Shown: positions 1-11,907 of the stretch, piece by piece
Numbering within the stretch: position 1 is the stretch's first letter
How the letters are laid out: the number at the start of each line of letters is the position of its first letter
Assembly (NCBI RefSeq): GCF_963678635.1
Contig: NC_087068.1
Location: 57,459,896-57,523,895, forward strand
DNA length: 64,000 nucleotides
Reading direction: 5' to 3'
From: Symsagittifera roscoffensis
Taxonomy: Eukaryota > Xenacoelomorpha > Acoela > Convolutidae
Program-made: the position numbers and the translations under genes
The notes under the pieces: generated by a model
Database searches by the model: none
Told to the model about the DNA's origin: nothing
What the model saw: only the letters and a program-made list of their open reading frames with translations

Positions 1-1340
1 ACACATTTTAGCCTGTTCCGACGATCTTTCTGGGCCGAGGTGGTCTAATTATGTATCAACCTTGTGAGTCGACTCTTAGATGATGTCAACTTTGTGAGCC
101 AAACCAAGTCCGCTGTGAGCCCTGGTTGACTTTGGTGAATTTTCCTGGGTTTTGTCATTCTTTTGAATCTAATTTATTTTATAATCATGCTTTTTTACGT
201 CATTTTTGATATTCGCATCAATTAGACTTAGATTATCCTATCACTTTTTATTGATACAATTTATTGGTTTCATTAGAAAACAAGCCTACACTGCCCTACA
301 TTCAAGTCTTTATTGTTCTAATCACTTATTGCTTCTGGAAGTTTTTTTATTTAATTCTAAGAGATCTCCATAAAAATTTGAGTGTCTCCTAGAAAACAAA
401 AGCACTTAGGTTACAATTCATGGACTGTTTGCAACCGCGAGCTTTTTTCTTTCTTGCAGTAAAAAAAAACATTGAAAATTCCTCTCAATGATTAAATTTA
501 ACAAACGCGTTAGACTTTTCAAAATTTCAATGACAGAATTTGGTAGCTAGATCAGAAACAGTTAAGAAGAGATCAGCTCAAAAATATCAACTTAATAAAA
601 TTGTAGCAAATCATTAAAGCGGAAGAGAATTTTTTTTTAATGATAAGCTACTGCCGATAGTCCAGGGATTTTTGAAAAAACCCAAAAGCAAACAAATTTT
701 TGCATAAAAGCAGCGTCTTAAAGATCAACAACAGGTTTTTAAGATTTGAAGAAAGTTTTTTTTTTCAAATAATCCATAAAGTATGCTAAAAATGTTGATT
801 TTTCCCACATCCTCACTCTAAGGCACGGCAAAATTCTCATTGCCTATCAAGAGTGTTTTTTTTGCAAATTTTCACTGGAGCTGACAAAAAACTCTTGTAG
901 AATTCTGAATTTTTTTTTTAAAAAGAGTAAAAATAGGCTTCTAAATCTTTTCTATGTGAAATAGAGGCAATGGTTTAATAGGAAAGTCTTGTTTTGTTCC
1001 TTTTTGGGTACAACCCGACATCGAAACTTTATATATTCGTTTTGATGCGTCAGTTAAAGGTTGTTTCTGATTGATAGCTTTCTTGAATTTGGTTATTCAG
1101 CTTGATGAAACTTGGAAACTGAAAATTAAGGGAAACAGAAACTGGAAAATTCAGCCGAAAAAATGTAGTCGGGACTTCCCCAAACATTAAGCTTGAAAAT
1201 TTATATAAAATTGAAACTTCTCATGCCATTGCGAATCCCTGATTTTTCCGACTGCAGTTTCATGTCCTGACAAAAAAATTACAAAATCAGACAGAAAATT
1301 TCGAAAAAAAAAGAAAAAAACTTTCTTAATTTTTTTTCCG
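1..1340. other. AT-rich non-coding sequence
   Basis: No convincing coding frame, RNA gene or repeat boundary is seen. Homopolymer A/T runs dominate. Confidence 0.5.
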
Positions 1341-1377
1341 TTATTTATCCCCTTAATACTAAAAAGTAAAATCTATC

Positions 1378-1562
1378 TTTTTGCACTTTATATGGCGTGT
1401 GGGGGGATGATTTTCATTAAAAAAATTTCAAACTTCAGATTAAAAAATTTCATTTTGTTTTATTTCATTTAATTTTTTTTTATGTATTACTGCTGCTCAA
1501 TAAACCTTTAAAGGCAGTCGGAACATTCAGGGCGTCGTCCTGATACGAGCAGTCTTGTTTCA
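1378..1562 (-). repeat. Partial copy of hairpin-ended repeat family
   Basis: Shares with the fuller copies downstream the block around ATATGGCGTGTGGGG, the 'CTGCTGCTCAATAAACC' block and the end block CATTCAGGGCGTCGTCCTGA. In this copy the hairpin stem carries a small change. It is truncated relative to copies at 2399-3470 and oriented opposite to them. Confidence 0.6.
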
Positions 1563-1864
1563 ATTTTTGAAAAAGTTGACGGAATACAAAAGTATTGGTT
1601 AATTTTTTATTCGACATTTGAAAAAGAATAACCACATATATAAAAAACTGAGTTGTTTTCACCAGACCATTTTGAGTATCGTAATCGAAGTTTTTGACCA
1701 AAATTATTTTTTTACCAATTGGCAATAATTTTGACTAATTACCTTTTGCATTCAAGTTCGTATAAACAATGTTCAAAAAATAATGCAAATTAATTATCCC
1801 GCACTCAATTTATTCCTAAGCTTATTGTTCCAACTTTCGAAGATATAATTCGAAAAATATAATT

Positions 1865-2142
1865 CGCGCTATTAACGCGTAAGCGGAGATTTAATCCGTC
1901 TTATAAATCGTTCCAAATTCGTTGAACGAAGCTTATCTGCCATAATTGATTTGTTACAAGGAACGAAATCTATCTTTTTGTGTTTTATATGGCGTGTGGG
2001 GGGATAATTTTCATAAAAAATTCCAAAAAAAAAAATTTCGTTTTTTTTTCATTTAATTTTTTAATGTTTTTACTGCTGCTCCATAAACCTCAAAAGGCAG
2101 TCGGACATTCAGGGCTTCGCCCTGATACGAGCAGTCTTGTTT
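1865..2142 (-). repeat. Copy of hairpin-ended repeat family, reverse orientation
   Basis: This stretch is the reverse complement of the first ~280 bp of the copy at 2399-2916, including GGAGATTTAATCCGTCTTA and the perfect hairpin CAGGGCTTCGCCCTG. With that copy it forms a large inverted repeat around a ~255-bp centre (2143-2398). The small open frame here (1980-2213) is only repeat sequence. Confidence 0.7.
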
Positions 2143-2398
2143 TATTTTGGCTATGGGCGACGATAGGCAAACATCTCAAATTTGATTGTTTACCAACTCA
2201 ACTTTGCCAATAATGCCTGCGGTAATTTACAGAGCAGGCGGAAAATTCAGGGCTTTTCTCTGCTATACAAGTACTACTGTTTTTGTTCAAACCAATTTCG
2301 GTAATCGGAAGACTAATTTGATACAAAATTTATTTGCAACTCAATGACTCTATCAACTGTATCAACCCACTGAATGCAAATTTATACAAGATATCTCG

Positions 2399-2916
2399 TA
2401 TCAGGGCGAAGCCCTGAATGTTCCGACTGCCTTTTAAGGTTTATGGAACAGTAATAACATTAAAAAATTCAATGAAATGAAACAAAATGAAAAAAAATTT
2501 TTCTAAAATTTGAAATTTTTTATGAAAATCATCCCCCTACACGCCATTTAAAGTACAAAAGGATAGATTTCGCTCCTTGTAACAAACCAATTATGGCAAA
2601 TAAGCTTCTTTTAACCAATTTGGAACAATTTCTAAGACGGATTAAATCTCCGCTTGCGCGTTAATAGCGCGATACATATCACGCGTTAATTGTCCAAAAT
2701 TGACCAAAATGGCAATCTTTAAACCCCCGTAACTTTACGAAAAATGATCACAGGTAAAATATCTTTTCAAATTTGAGCTCAAGACAGCAATACCTTTTGA
2801 ATGATATAAAAAAGTTTCTTCAAAAAAGGCTAGTTAAAAAGTCGAAATTTGTCTGAAGAAAAAAAACCCACCCCGAGCACAAATATTCCGTTACTTTCGT
2901 ATCGAAAGTCGGAACA
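2399..2916 (+). repeat. Full copy of hairpin-ended repeat family (copy A)
   Basis: Begins with TATCAGGGCGAAGCCCTGA, a perfect 7-bp stem with a 3-nt loop, followed by GTTCCGACTGCC. It ends with a second hairpin ACTTTCGTATCGAAAGT and then CGGAACAA. The start block GTTCCGACT and the end block AGTCGGAAC are inverse complements, so the ends form a short imperfect inverted pair. No protein is encoded, so it is a non-autonomous element or satellite-like repeat. The next copy abuts it head-to-tail. Confidence 0.7.
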
Positions 2917-3470
2917 ACAAGACTGCTCGTATCAGGGCGAGGCCCTGAAAGTTCCGACTGCCCATTAACGTTTATGGAGCAGTAATAACATAAACAACAT
3001 AAAAAAATTACAGGAAATAAAATAAAATGAAAAACTTGTTTTCTAAAATTTGAAAATTTTTCTATGAAAATCATCACCCCACACGCCATATAAAGTACAA
3101 AACAATAGATTTCGCTCCTTGTAACAAATCAATTCTGGCAAATAAGCTTCTTTCAACCAATTTGGAACAATTTCTAAGACGGATTAAATCTCCGCTTATT
3201 ACGCGTTATTAGCGCGAGTTATATCGCGCGTTAATTGTCCCAAATTGGTCAAAACGGCCAAAATGGCAATCTTTAGATCCTCATAACTTTACAAAAAATG
3301 ATCACAGGTAAAATATCTTTTCAAATTTAAGCTCAGGACAACAATACTTTTTGAATGGTATAAAAAAATTCCGTCAAAAATGGCTAATTAAAAAGTCGAA
3401 ATTTGTCTGAAGAAAAAAAACCCACCCCGAGCTCAAATATTCCGTTACTTTCGTATCGAAAGTCTGAACA
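2917..3470 (+). repeat. Full copy of hairpin-ended repeat family (copy B)
   Basis: Direct neighbour of the previous copy in the same orientation, with the same order of blocks: the GGGCGAGGCCC hairpin, ATGAAAATCATC, GACGGATTAAATCTCCGC, GCGCGTTAATTGTCC and the terminal ACTTTCG/CGAAAGT hairpin. Differences are scattered substitutions and small indels, suggesting moderate age. Confidence 0.7.
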
Positions 3471-4073
3471 AAAAGATGTTTTTCCTGCAGTAATTTTAAG
3501 GAACTTTTCGGGGCTCCAAAAACGCCATTTTGCCCATGTTCTTTGAAGCTGAAAGCATAAGTCGGAAATTTAAACGCGATCAGTTATTTTGCGCTTAAAA
3601 TCATCCTAAATTGAATTGAGCCAATCTAATTGGGTATAACATTTTCATTTACGGCTTAAATGATAACACTTTACTAACCGATGTTGGCTGCTGGGCGGAT
3701 GAAAGCAAACTAAGATCAAAATTTCAAAATTTACTGTTTATCAAACTTTCTGTACCTAAACCAATCAGTGGCAGTATGGAATATTCAGGAATTAGCCCTG
3801 ATGCGCGCAATTTTGTTCTGTTTTCAAAGTTTTCGAAGCATAGGCGCATTCGAAGCTACATAAGTTTAAAACTATCGATTCGTCATGAACTTTTTTGAAA
3901 TTAATTGATAAAATTTTAATTAAATGGCTGATTTGAAAAATGGATATTAAATACTTCGACACTTTGCAGCTATTGTGAAAACAAATTGAAGTTACAATTA
4001 TTATATTTGATAATATCAATAAATACAATTACAATTTTAAAATGAAAAAAAGACAACCAAAAAAGTCTGATTG
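3471..4073. other. Non-coding interval
   Basis: No gene is seen. A short degraded piece near 3770-3815 recalls the start block of the hairpin repeats. Confidence 0.4.
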
Positions 4074-4520
4074 TTACATGACCGAGTAAGCATACGGATA
4101 TGAGCGTCGTTTAAATTTCAAAAGTCCCAAAATAAGAGCAAAGTTGAATAAAATTGCAGCCAGGGAACCCACAACAAAAATAACTTTTGTCAATCTCTCT
4201 TTCCATTTGAAATCTGTGTTTAGAGCCAGAAAGCCACACGTGATCATCATGTAAATGAGTCCAATAAGATAACTTTCAGCGATACTTTGGGATCTCGCGG
4301 ACGGATTTAGGATCTGATGCCGACGATAGTAAGCTCCTGGTTTTCGCATCTGGTTCCAAGTTTGTCCCGAAATACAATAGAATATAAATAGTAATGTTAA
4401 AATAGCCAAAACTATTTGGAAAAATTTTGCAAGTTGACTTTTGGGTTGTTTATTTTTTTCTGTTTTACTTGAAACCAGCATTTGTTGTCGTTGATTTGAA
4501 TGGCTGTTGTTGATTTTCAT
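4074..4520 (-). CDS. OST3/OST6 (MAGT1/TUSC3)-like membrane protein, short form
   Basis: A 148-aa protein starting at a true ATG with three predicted membrane helices (about residues 33-50, 83-101 and 112-134). The signature SGQTWNQMR directly after helix 1, the later AES before helix 2 and the C-terminal YPY match the C-terminal membrane half of the OST3/OST6 subunit of oligosaccharyltransferase (MAGT1/TUSC3), which acts in the ER membrane. The N-terminal thioredoxin domain and first helix of that family are absent; residues 1-30 are polar and low complexity instead. It may be a short paralogue, a retrocopy fragment, or the last exon of a longer gene. Intronless as seen. The family assignment is from motif recognition only; whether it is expressed is unknown. 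Confidence 0.55.
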   Translation of the reverse strand: MKINNSHSNQRQQMLVSSKTEKNKQPKSQLAKFFQIVLAILTLLFIFYCISGQTWNQMRKPGAYYRRHQILNPSARSQSIAESYLIGLIYMMITCGFLALNTDFKWKERLTKVIFVVGSLAAILFNFALILGLLKFKRRSYPYAYSVM

Positions 4521-5479
4521 TTCACTAGATGTTTTTTAGCACTAATTTTGTCACTTTTACAAAACTGCAAAGTTAAATGAGTAAATTTAAGTAGGTTTCT
4601 GGTAATAAAAATGTAAATTCAGCTTTGTTGACAGGGATAATTTATTGAAGGAATGACGGAATATAAAGAATATTGTTTGGCTAATTCTTTGCGAGAAAGA
4701 GAAAAATGGAACATATGGCTCAATCTGTTTGCGTAACTTTTACGCAATTGCGTGCTGTTTTTTACCACTGGAAAAACTGTGTGCCATAGCTTAGAGATAC
4801 AGAACTGAATAATTGATGGAATATAATTTCGTCACCAATATCGACTCACATTCCGTCCTGTTTTTGTTGTTGATTTTTATAACATAAATCCGCAGCTGAA
4901 ATATTGTAAAAGTGACACATTTTGGATGCATTGTTTTTGTTCTTTTTGTCTTTCACGCAAGTCAGTGACACGAAAATTGCTCAAGCATTGATAAATAAAT
5001 TTGACCTAAACATAGGCGTAAAAAATTGACGAGTGTGAGTTAAGAGATGATTCGTCTCAACCAATATAGATTTTATTTCGAATCTTTCTAACTTGTTTCC
5101 CCTCGGGAACAAAAGAAGAATTTGCCGTTTTTGAGGTACTTTTGAGGCACTGTTTGGGAAGTTTTTAAGATTTTTAAAAAATCGATAGAGAGGTTTTTGC
5201 ACTCCCTGCTCAAAGTTAGTATTATGTCGCCCCAAAGATTTTAAATGTAAAAATATTCAATTTGTTTGGACAATTTATTGTGCAATATCAATAGGCAATA
5301 GAAATGCTTATGGTGGTCGAGCATTTTTGCTCTTTCCCATTATAGTCCCCCAGATTGTAGAATTCATAAGTTTCAACATCGCCATGTGATTTTTGCCATT
5401 AAGCTAGGAAAAATCCGTATTTTTCAAAAAGAACGATCCAGCTAAAATCCGGCATTCCCAACTTATTCAAGAAAAAAAC
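4521..5479. other. Non-coding interval
   Basis: No supported gene. The 84-codon minus-strand frame at 4981-5235 has no recognisable domain and composition like the surrounding DNA. Confidence 0.4.
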
Positions 5480-5660
5480 AAGAATGCTCGTATCAGGGCA
5501 AAGCCTCGAATATTTCGACTGCAACTTAATTTCTATAGGGTAGTTTGAATTAAAACAAATGGTGAAATTTTCAAAAAAAAAACGAAAAATTTAAAAATGA
5601 ATTTTTTTGAAAACCCTTTTCCGCACGCTATGTAAAGAACAAAGTGATATTTTTGCATAT
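5480..5660 (+). repeat. Degraded partial copy of hairpin repeat
   Basis: Contains GCTCGTATCAGGGCAAAGCC and a decayed 'ACGCTATGTAAAGAACAAAGTGATA' block equivalent to the first third of the full copies. It is truncated immediately before the better-preserved copy that follows. Confidence 0.55.
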
Positions 5661-5671
5661 AGCAATAAATT

Positions 5672-6165
5672 GAACAAGACTGCCGTATCAGGGCGAAGCC
5701 CTGAAAGTATCGACTGCCTTTTCAAGGTTTATGGCGCAGTAAAAGACTATAAAAAATAAAAAAAAAAACGAAATTTGTTTTAAAGTTGAAATTTTAAAAT
5801 GAAAATTGTCTCCCCACACGCCATATTAAGTACAAAACGATAGATTTTGCTCCTATTAACAAATCAATTATGGCAATTAGGCTTCCTTGAACCAATTGGA
5901 ATGATTTCTAAAACGAATTAAATCTCCGCTTATGCGTTAATAGCGCGAAAAAATGGCCAAATGGAATTTTTAAACCCCCATAATTTTACGAAAAGTGATC
6001 ACAAGTGAATCATTTTTTCAAATTCAAGCTCAGAAAAACAATACCTTTTGAACGAAAATTTTTTGTCAAAAATAGCTAGTTAAAAGGTCGAGTTTTGTCT
6101 GAAGAAAAAAAAACCCCACCCAAAGCACAAATTTTCCGTTACTTTCGTATTGAAAGTCGGAACAA
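5672..6165 (+). repeat. Full copy of hairpin-ended repeat family (copy C)
   Basis: Starts AACAAGACTGCCGTATCAGG with an intact GGGCGAAGCCC hairpin and ends TATTGAAAGTCGGAACAA. It has the same internal blocks as copies A and B, with an internal deletion around the GCGCG block. Confidence 0.7.
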
Positions 6166-6460
6166 TAAAGCAAAGAACATGCCTCAATCGAATTTGGCAC
6201 AAAACTAAGAGGGATTAAATTTCCGCTTACGCGTCAATAGCACGAAAAAAATCGCGCGTTAGTTATCCCAAATTGACAAAATTGGCAATCTTTGAACCCC
6301 CAAATTTGAGCTCAAAACAACAATACTTCTCGAATGATAATAAAAAGTTCAGTCAAAAATTGCTAGTTAAAAAATCTTATTTTGCCTGGAAAAAAAACAA
6401 CCCCGAGCACGAATATTCTTTCATTTTTTTGAAAACAGTCCAAATATTCATGATCAAACA
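6166..6460 (+). repeat. Second-half fragment of hairpin repeat
   Basis: Begins near GGGATTAAATTTCCGCTTAC and runs through TCGCGCGTTAG, GGCAATCTTTGAACCCCC and AGCTCAAAACAACAATAC. This is the second half only of the repeat unit. It follows copy C head-to-tail, so this is a small tandem cluster. Confidence 0.55.
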
Positions 6461-7345
6461 CAAGACCATATGACAGGAATAGATTTTTAGAGAGCAAAAG
6501 GTGATGAACTTTTGTATACTTTTCTCTTATGTTCTAAAGCATATAGTTCATGATTTGTGTTCAAAATATAACCCAAGGTCGTTACCGTTACATTGGTTGT
6601 TAGCCCAACGAAAGGATTTTTTTTTCTCGTCGTTTCCTATACACGTTTCCTATACACGTTTTTTTGGTCTCAGTATGCGTTTTAGTCTTTAAAACCAATG
6701 TTCGAATTCACTGAAGGTACATACATTTTTAAGTGGATTTTTTCACCATAAAATTTCACTTCTAATTAAGTTTTTTTGACAATCTTAATAAACGATAAAT
6801 AAGTTTAAATAAAATAAATATTCTTTTAATACGTATTCTACGTATTTTTTTCACAAAATCGGAATTAAAATCTCAGAAAATTTCTGGTTTTGTTGTTTAT
6901 AATAATCCTGCTGATAAATTGTAAAAGCGCACGACAATTGATTTAAGTAGCTACAGCAAAAGTCAGATATAACTACATAAGAACTTAAACTCGAACCAAA
7001 TGGGACATCATTGAATTCAGTTTTTCAAATTGAAAGCCATACAACTGGTCCTGAAATCCAAAACACTCTGTTCCATTTTCTTCAACACAGACAGGGCAAA
7101 ATTTTGGAAGTTTGCCGAAAGTTCCATAAAATGCTACCACATTATACTCACACTAAAAGAAAACTGGAAAATGCATAAAATTTAAATGAAAAAATAATCA
7201 AAACCTTTAATTGTTCACTTTTGCCTGCTGATTAACTATTTTGGAGTGTGATTACTCGATGAAAAAATGTAACTTCAATGAGTACATTTAACTTCAAGGA
7301 ATACTTCAATGAATAACTTCAAAAATCAAGAAAGTTGAGATTCCA
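6461..7345. other. Non-coding interval
   Basis: No gene is seen. A tiny 13-bp tandem duplication (CCTATACACGTTT twice) lies near 6636-6661. Confidence 0.4.
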
Positions 7346-7848
7346 AAACAAGACTGATAAGGTCAGGGCGATGCCCTGAACGTTCCACTGGTTTTTAAGG
7401 TCTATGGAACAGTAATAACAAAAAAATTAATGTTATTAAAGTGAAACAGAAAAAAAAATTGAGATTTTTTGTGAAAATCATCCACCCGCACAACATATGA
7501 AGTATAAAGTGATAGATTTCGATGCTAATAGCAATTCGATTATTGCAAATAAACTTTCTCCGACCAATTAGGGACGATTTCTAAGACGGATTAAAACACC
7601 GCTTACGCATTGATAGCGCGAAAAATAGCGCGTTAATTGTACCAAATTGGCCAAAATGGCAATCTTTAAACCCCCATAAAATTACGAAAAATAATCACAG
7701 GTAAATTAACTTTTCAATTTTAAGCTCAAGAAAACAATACCTTTTGAATGATGAAAAAAGCTAGTTAAAAAGTCGAAATTTGTCTGAAGAAAAAAACCCA
7801 CCGTGAGCACAAATATTCCGTTACTTTCGTTACAAAAGTCGGAACAAT
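7346..7848 (+). repeat. Full copy of hairpin-ended repeat family (copy D)
   Basis: Starts AACAAGACTGATAAGGTCAG with GGGCGATGCCC at the hairpin (one mismatch) and ends AAAAGTCGGAACAA. All internal blocks of the family are recognisable, more diverged than in copies A-C. Confidence 0.65.
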
Positions 7849-8437
7849 TGCGTTTATTTCTAGTTAGTCATACAACAAAGTTTCGACCACTCAGTGTAAG
7901 TAGAAAAAAATATGTAACTGTCAACAGTGATTTTTTGTATGAAAGTTATATGAAAATGAAAACCAAGTCATAACTGCCAATTTACTACTTTTTACTATCT
8001 GTTGTTTTACAACCAACTTTTAACTCGCAAACTTAGAGCAAGGTTACTCTGACAATTTTCCGCATAAAAACTCATGTTTAATGAAGAACAAAGAAGCTAT
8101 TATTGAACGCAACATTGGTGTTCAATTGTGGTTACTCGAACAAGCGTAATGAAAAACACGGTTTATAAAAAGATTATTTCATTTTTGTTGCTTAATTATA
8201 ATCACAAAATAATTACCAGCGTATCAAGTTGACTTTAAGCAAATCGAACCTGCCCTTTTTGAGGCAGATCAATTGTTCATTGTTCCACAATTCATTAAAA
8301 TTTCTGAAATAAATTTTGAAGGAAAAGCCGATAGTTTTTTACTTCAAAAAAATTATCTTTTCTTACCACACGAATTGGAAACGCATTGGAAATTTCCAGA
8401 TTACATGATTCACGTCAAACAAATGGATTATTTATCG
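7849..8437. other. Non-coding interval
   Basis: No supported gene. The 60-codon frame at 8273-8455 has no recognisable features. Confidence 0.35.
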
Positions 8438-9581
8438 TGCCTCAATTCTATTTAGATTGAATTCTGAGTCAAATAAACTCTCCGCATACGCTGCGTAAGA
8501 AAAATCCAGCTAGAAATATTGATGGTTTTTCTTAGCAATTATTTTTAAACATCCATAAATTGTTTTAAATTTTGATTTTAAAGTGTTGATAGAAAGCCAA
8601 GTAAGTTCTCGAAGCAAAAAGTACAAAAAATTGATTACAAAAAATTAAAGTCAGGATACATCATTATGTTTTCTTAATACCTATTTAAAATACTTTTTAA
8701 TGAAAAATTATGGTTGAAAATAAGTAAAAAGTCAGCTGAAGCTACCACTTTGAAAGTTTATGCCTAAACTGCAATTTCCAAAAATTGGAACTACTTAAAA
8801 CGTTAAAAGTTTCACTGCTAAAAAAGGAATAAGACCGTTATGTAGGGGAGTATCCTACTACCCTTTCCTTCAATTGAACTGATTAACAAATTTGGGAGTT
8901 TTTTCACAAAAAATGGAAATATTTTGGAAAAGCAAAACGAGGAGTCCCGAATTTGACTTATCCTCAGACTCAGCCTGCTTTTCTGAAGTTTTTTCTCAAA
9001 CTTAGTTTTTCTGATGATCACAATTTTATTCAAAAAAAGGAAGTAACCCCTTATGCAGGAAAGATTCCCGCTGCAGTATTTCCAATTGAATCTTTAATCC
9101 CAGCGTTGGAAAGTTAGTTGGTAAGAAAGCTCAAAATTGTCAAGAAAACCGACCAAAATTTGAAAAAAAGGCTTTTATTGAGTGAATAATTTTTAAAATA
9201 ATAATTAGGATGCGGCGCTTTATGCATGGAGAAATCTCCTCAATTTTTTATTCGATTGAACCTTTAATTGGTAGTTTTCAAAAAATAAGGAAAAACCAAA
9301 AAATTGGTCAAAAATTCTCACTATTGAAACATTCGAAGGCTGTGAAAGATGAAATAAGTTGAAAAGATTCACTTCCATTAGTAACTGTTTTTGAAAATTG
9401 CTTAAGTATTTTACGAAATACACTTTCAAAAGTTTCGCAAAAATTGAAAAGTTTTGCAAAGCGTCTCAAGATATAATTCTGGTAGCTTTTCCAAACAAAA
9501 AGCAGAAATGCATTTTCGTTTTCCTCTAAAATTACCACGAGATAAAATTCACAACGACTAACGAATTATTTGGACTAACTA
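8438..9581 (+). repeat. First copy of a diverged ~1.15-kb direct duplication
   Basis: Blocks such as GTGCCTCAATTCTATTTAGA (8439), AGGGGAGTATCCTACTACCC and TTATGCAGGAAAGATTCCCG recur in the same order and orientation about 1.14-1.22 kb downstream. Many substitutions and indels separate the copies, so the duplication is old. No coding capacity is apparent. Confidence 0.6.
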
Positions 9582-10620
9582 GCGTGCCTCGGTTCTGTTT
9601 AGATTGAATTCTGAGTAAGTAAGTTTCTCCAAATACGCAACGTAAAAAATCTAACCTACAAATTGATAATTTTTGGTAATTTTTAAGCACTCATGAAATA
9701 TTTTAATTTTTAATTATAAAGTATTGGTAGAAATTTAGAACTTTTGTTATTTAGAAAGCAAGTTTACTCTCGAAGCGAAAAGTACAAAAGTGAAAATGAT
9801 TACAATAAATTAAAGTCGGAGTCGGAATACAATTTTTTGTTTCCTTACTAACAACTTAAAATACTTTATAAAAATTTATCGTTGAAAATAACCAACAAAT
9901 TAGCTTAAGCTACCAGCTTGAAAGTTTTAGAATAATGTACTAAGGCGGGATTAAATGATTATATACCTAATTTGCAATTTCCAAAAATTGGAACTACTTA
10001 TAACTTTCCAAAGGTTTCTCTGCTAACATAAGGGATAAGACGGTTACGTAGGGGAGTATACTGCTACCCTTTCCTTCAATTGAACTGAATAAAAAGTTTG
10101 GGGTTTTTTCACAAAAAAAAATAAAATTTTGAAAATGCAAAAAAGGTGTCGCGGATTTGACTTGTCATCAGACTCAAGATTGACTTGTCTTCAGACTCTT
10201 TTTCTGAAGATTTTTCTGAAAAATGACTCTTCTGATGATTATAATTTTTATTCAAAAAAAAGAGGCGTAAGCCCTTATGCAGGAAAGATTCCCGCAGCAG
10301 TATTTTCAATTGAATCTTTAATCCCAGTTTTGGAAAGTTAGTTGTTAAGAAGTTAAAAAATTTCAAGAAAGTCGATCAAAACTTCAGAAAAAGGCTTTTA
10401 ATGAGTGAAAAAAATTTTGAATAAACATTACGTTGTAGCGCTTTATGTACGGAGGAAACTCCTCAATGCTTGCGAAGGTCGTAGAATTTGAAATAAGGTT
10501 AAAAAAATTCTTTTTTATTGTACCACTTTTTTTGAAAATCGGTTAACAGAAAAACTTCGAGAAAAGCTAAAAATTTTGCAAAAATTCAAAAAAGTCTAAA
10601 GCGCCTCAAAAGGTGCTTAA
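9582..10620 (+). repeat. Second copy of the diverged ~1.15-kb direct duplication
   Basis: Starts GTGCCTCGGTTCTGTTTAGA and contains TTACGTAGGGGAGTATACTG and TTATGCAGGAAAGATTCCCG, matching the previous copy. A related fragment with a TATGCAGGAAA block lies near 62,830-62,910, so this is part of a dispersed repeat family. Confidence 0.6.
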
Positions 10621-11019
10621 TGCTTAAACAAAAACAAATCCCACACATTTTTTTAAACCTGTTTGTATCAAACAGGAATTCCATTTGTTTTAAAGCGTGT
10701 TAAGTCGTAAAGCCTATTGAATTAAGAACTCATTCGTCGAAGCACTTCCAATTGTTCCTAAAAATGCAATGCCATTAACTTAATTCAAAGAGTGTTTGCC
10801 ATGCTGGTTCTTTTTGCAATTAGTTTTCTAAATTTGAAGCTAACTATCTGATTGGAAAATGGAGAAAAATGATGATTGAAAACGGTTTGCGTACATTCCA
10901 TAGTTGAGCTTTATAGTTGAATTTTTGAACGAAGGCGAAGATGAAACAAAATTAGTTCTTACTTTAGCGCCAATTAGTAGAGTTCATTTTAGAATAGTGT
11001 CATCACATCAACAGAATAT

Positions 11020-11282
11020 TCAGACAGTATTAGCCAAACTAGCTCTTCTCTCAACTAGCTGCCTCAATCGGTCTTCGTTAATCTTCATTGGCATTACAGT
11101 CGTGTGAACAACCCTGCCAGTTGAGAATCTAGGGTTCAACTTCTGTCTTTTGAGGGGTTTGGGTTGGAAACACGAAGTGTTGATTGGGTGCAAAGTGAAG
11201 GGTGCTTGGTCAGGGTACGATGCTCTTTTTAGAGAGAGGGTCGCTTTGATTGACGTAACGAGCTCCTCGTTTTCAGAGTCGA
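11020..11282 (-). CDS. Probable terminal exon of an unrecognised host gene
   Basis: On the minus strand a polypyrimidine tract ending TTTTTTAG lies directly before an open frame of about 87 codons that begins DSENEELVTSIK and ends LVERRASLANTV before a TGA stop. The composition (mixed charged and hydrophobic residues, few Lys/Asn/Phe runs) is unlike the surrounding AT-rich shadow frames. No domain is recognised. Overlapping plus-strand frames look like noise. It may belong with the exon-like frame just upstream at about 11.6-11.8 kb. No AATAAA was noticed just downstream. Confidence 0.4.
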
Positions 11283-11599
11283 CTAAAAAATGAGACTCAT
11301 ATACAAAAAAAAACATCCAAACTTTGGAAATAGTACTGAAAATTTTAATATACCTAAAAACACCGGCCTAAACTTTAAAAAAACGGTCACAATTGGGAAA
11401 TATGTTGTTGAAAAACAACCAAACTGGAAGGAAAAAATTAGAAAAACTTGTCAAACCTCTAAAGCGAAAAATTTGCTGAAATTTATTCGAAAGAAAAAAT
11501 TATTGGTCTTTCAATGCATTTTGCACAGGGATTTTACCAAAAAAAATTGCCCAGGGGTTGATTTTTCAATAAAGGGTGAATAAACTTTCATTTTACGGC

Positions 11600-11825
11600 A
11601 AAAACGCTACGAAAAAGACGAATGAGATAAAAGAAATGTGGGACAACTCCAAAAGTTGCCTACATTTGTCTGTGTTGATTTTTCTTGTCATGAAAACCAG
11701 ACTTTTACACAGTTTCTTCATCAAATCCTCCAAGTGACTGTTGTAGTCTTTTGCGATGAAGCTGGTCGCTTTCGGCTTCTTGACCGGTTCGTCTTTCTTC
11801 TTCTTCACGACCATGACTGTGTGGT
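11600..11825 (-). CDS. Exon-like frame, possibly same host gene
   Basis: A minus-strand frame follows a possible acceptor ending GATAGCAG and contains MVVKKKKDEP, then KATSFIAKDYNSHLEDLMKKL, a plausible charged helical segment. Its 3' boundary is unclear; no consensus donor stands out. It lies upstream, in the transcription direction, of the terminal exon at 11,020-11,282. Function unknown. Confidence 0.3.
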
Positions 11826-11907
11826 CTGCTATCACAGTTAACACCAGTGTGATGAAGTAAGGATGGTCCATGAACCATCTCAGTTCGTAGAATGTCAAAC
11901 TAAACAT

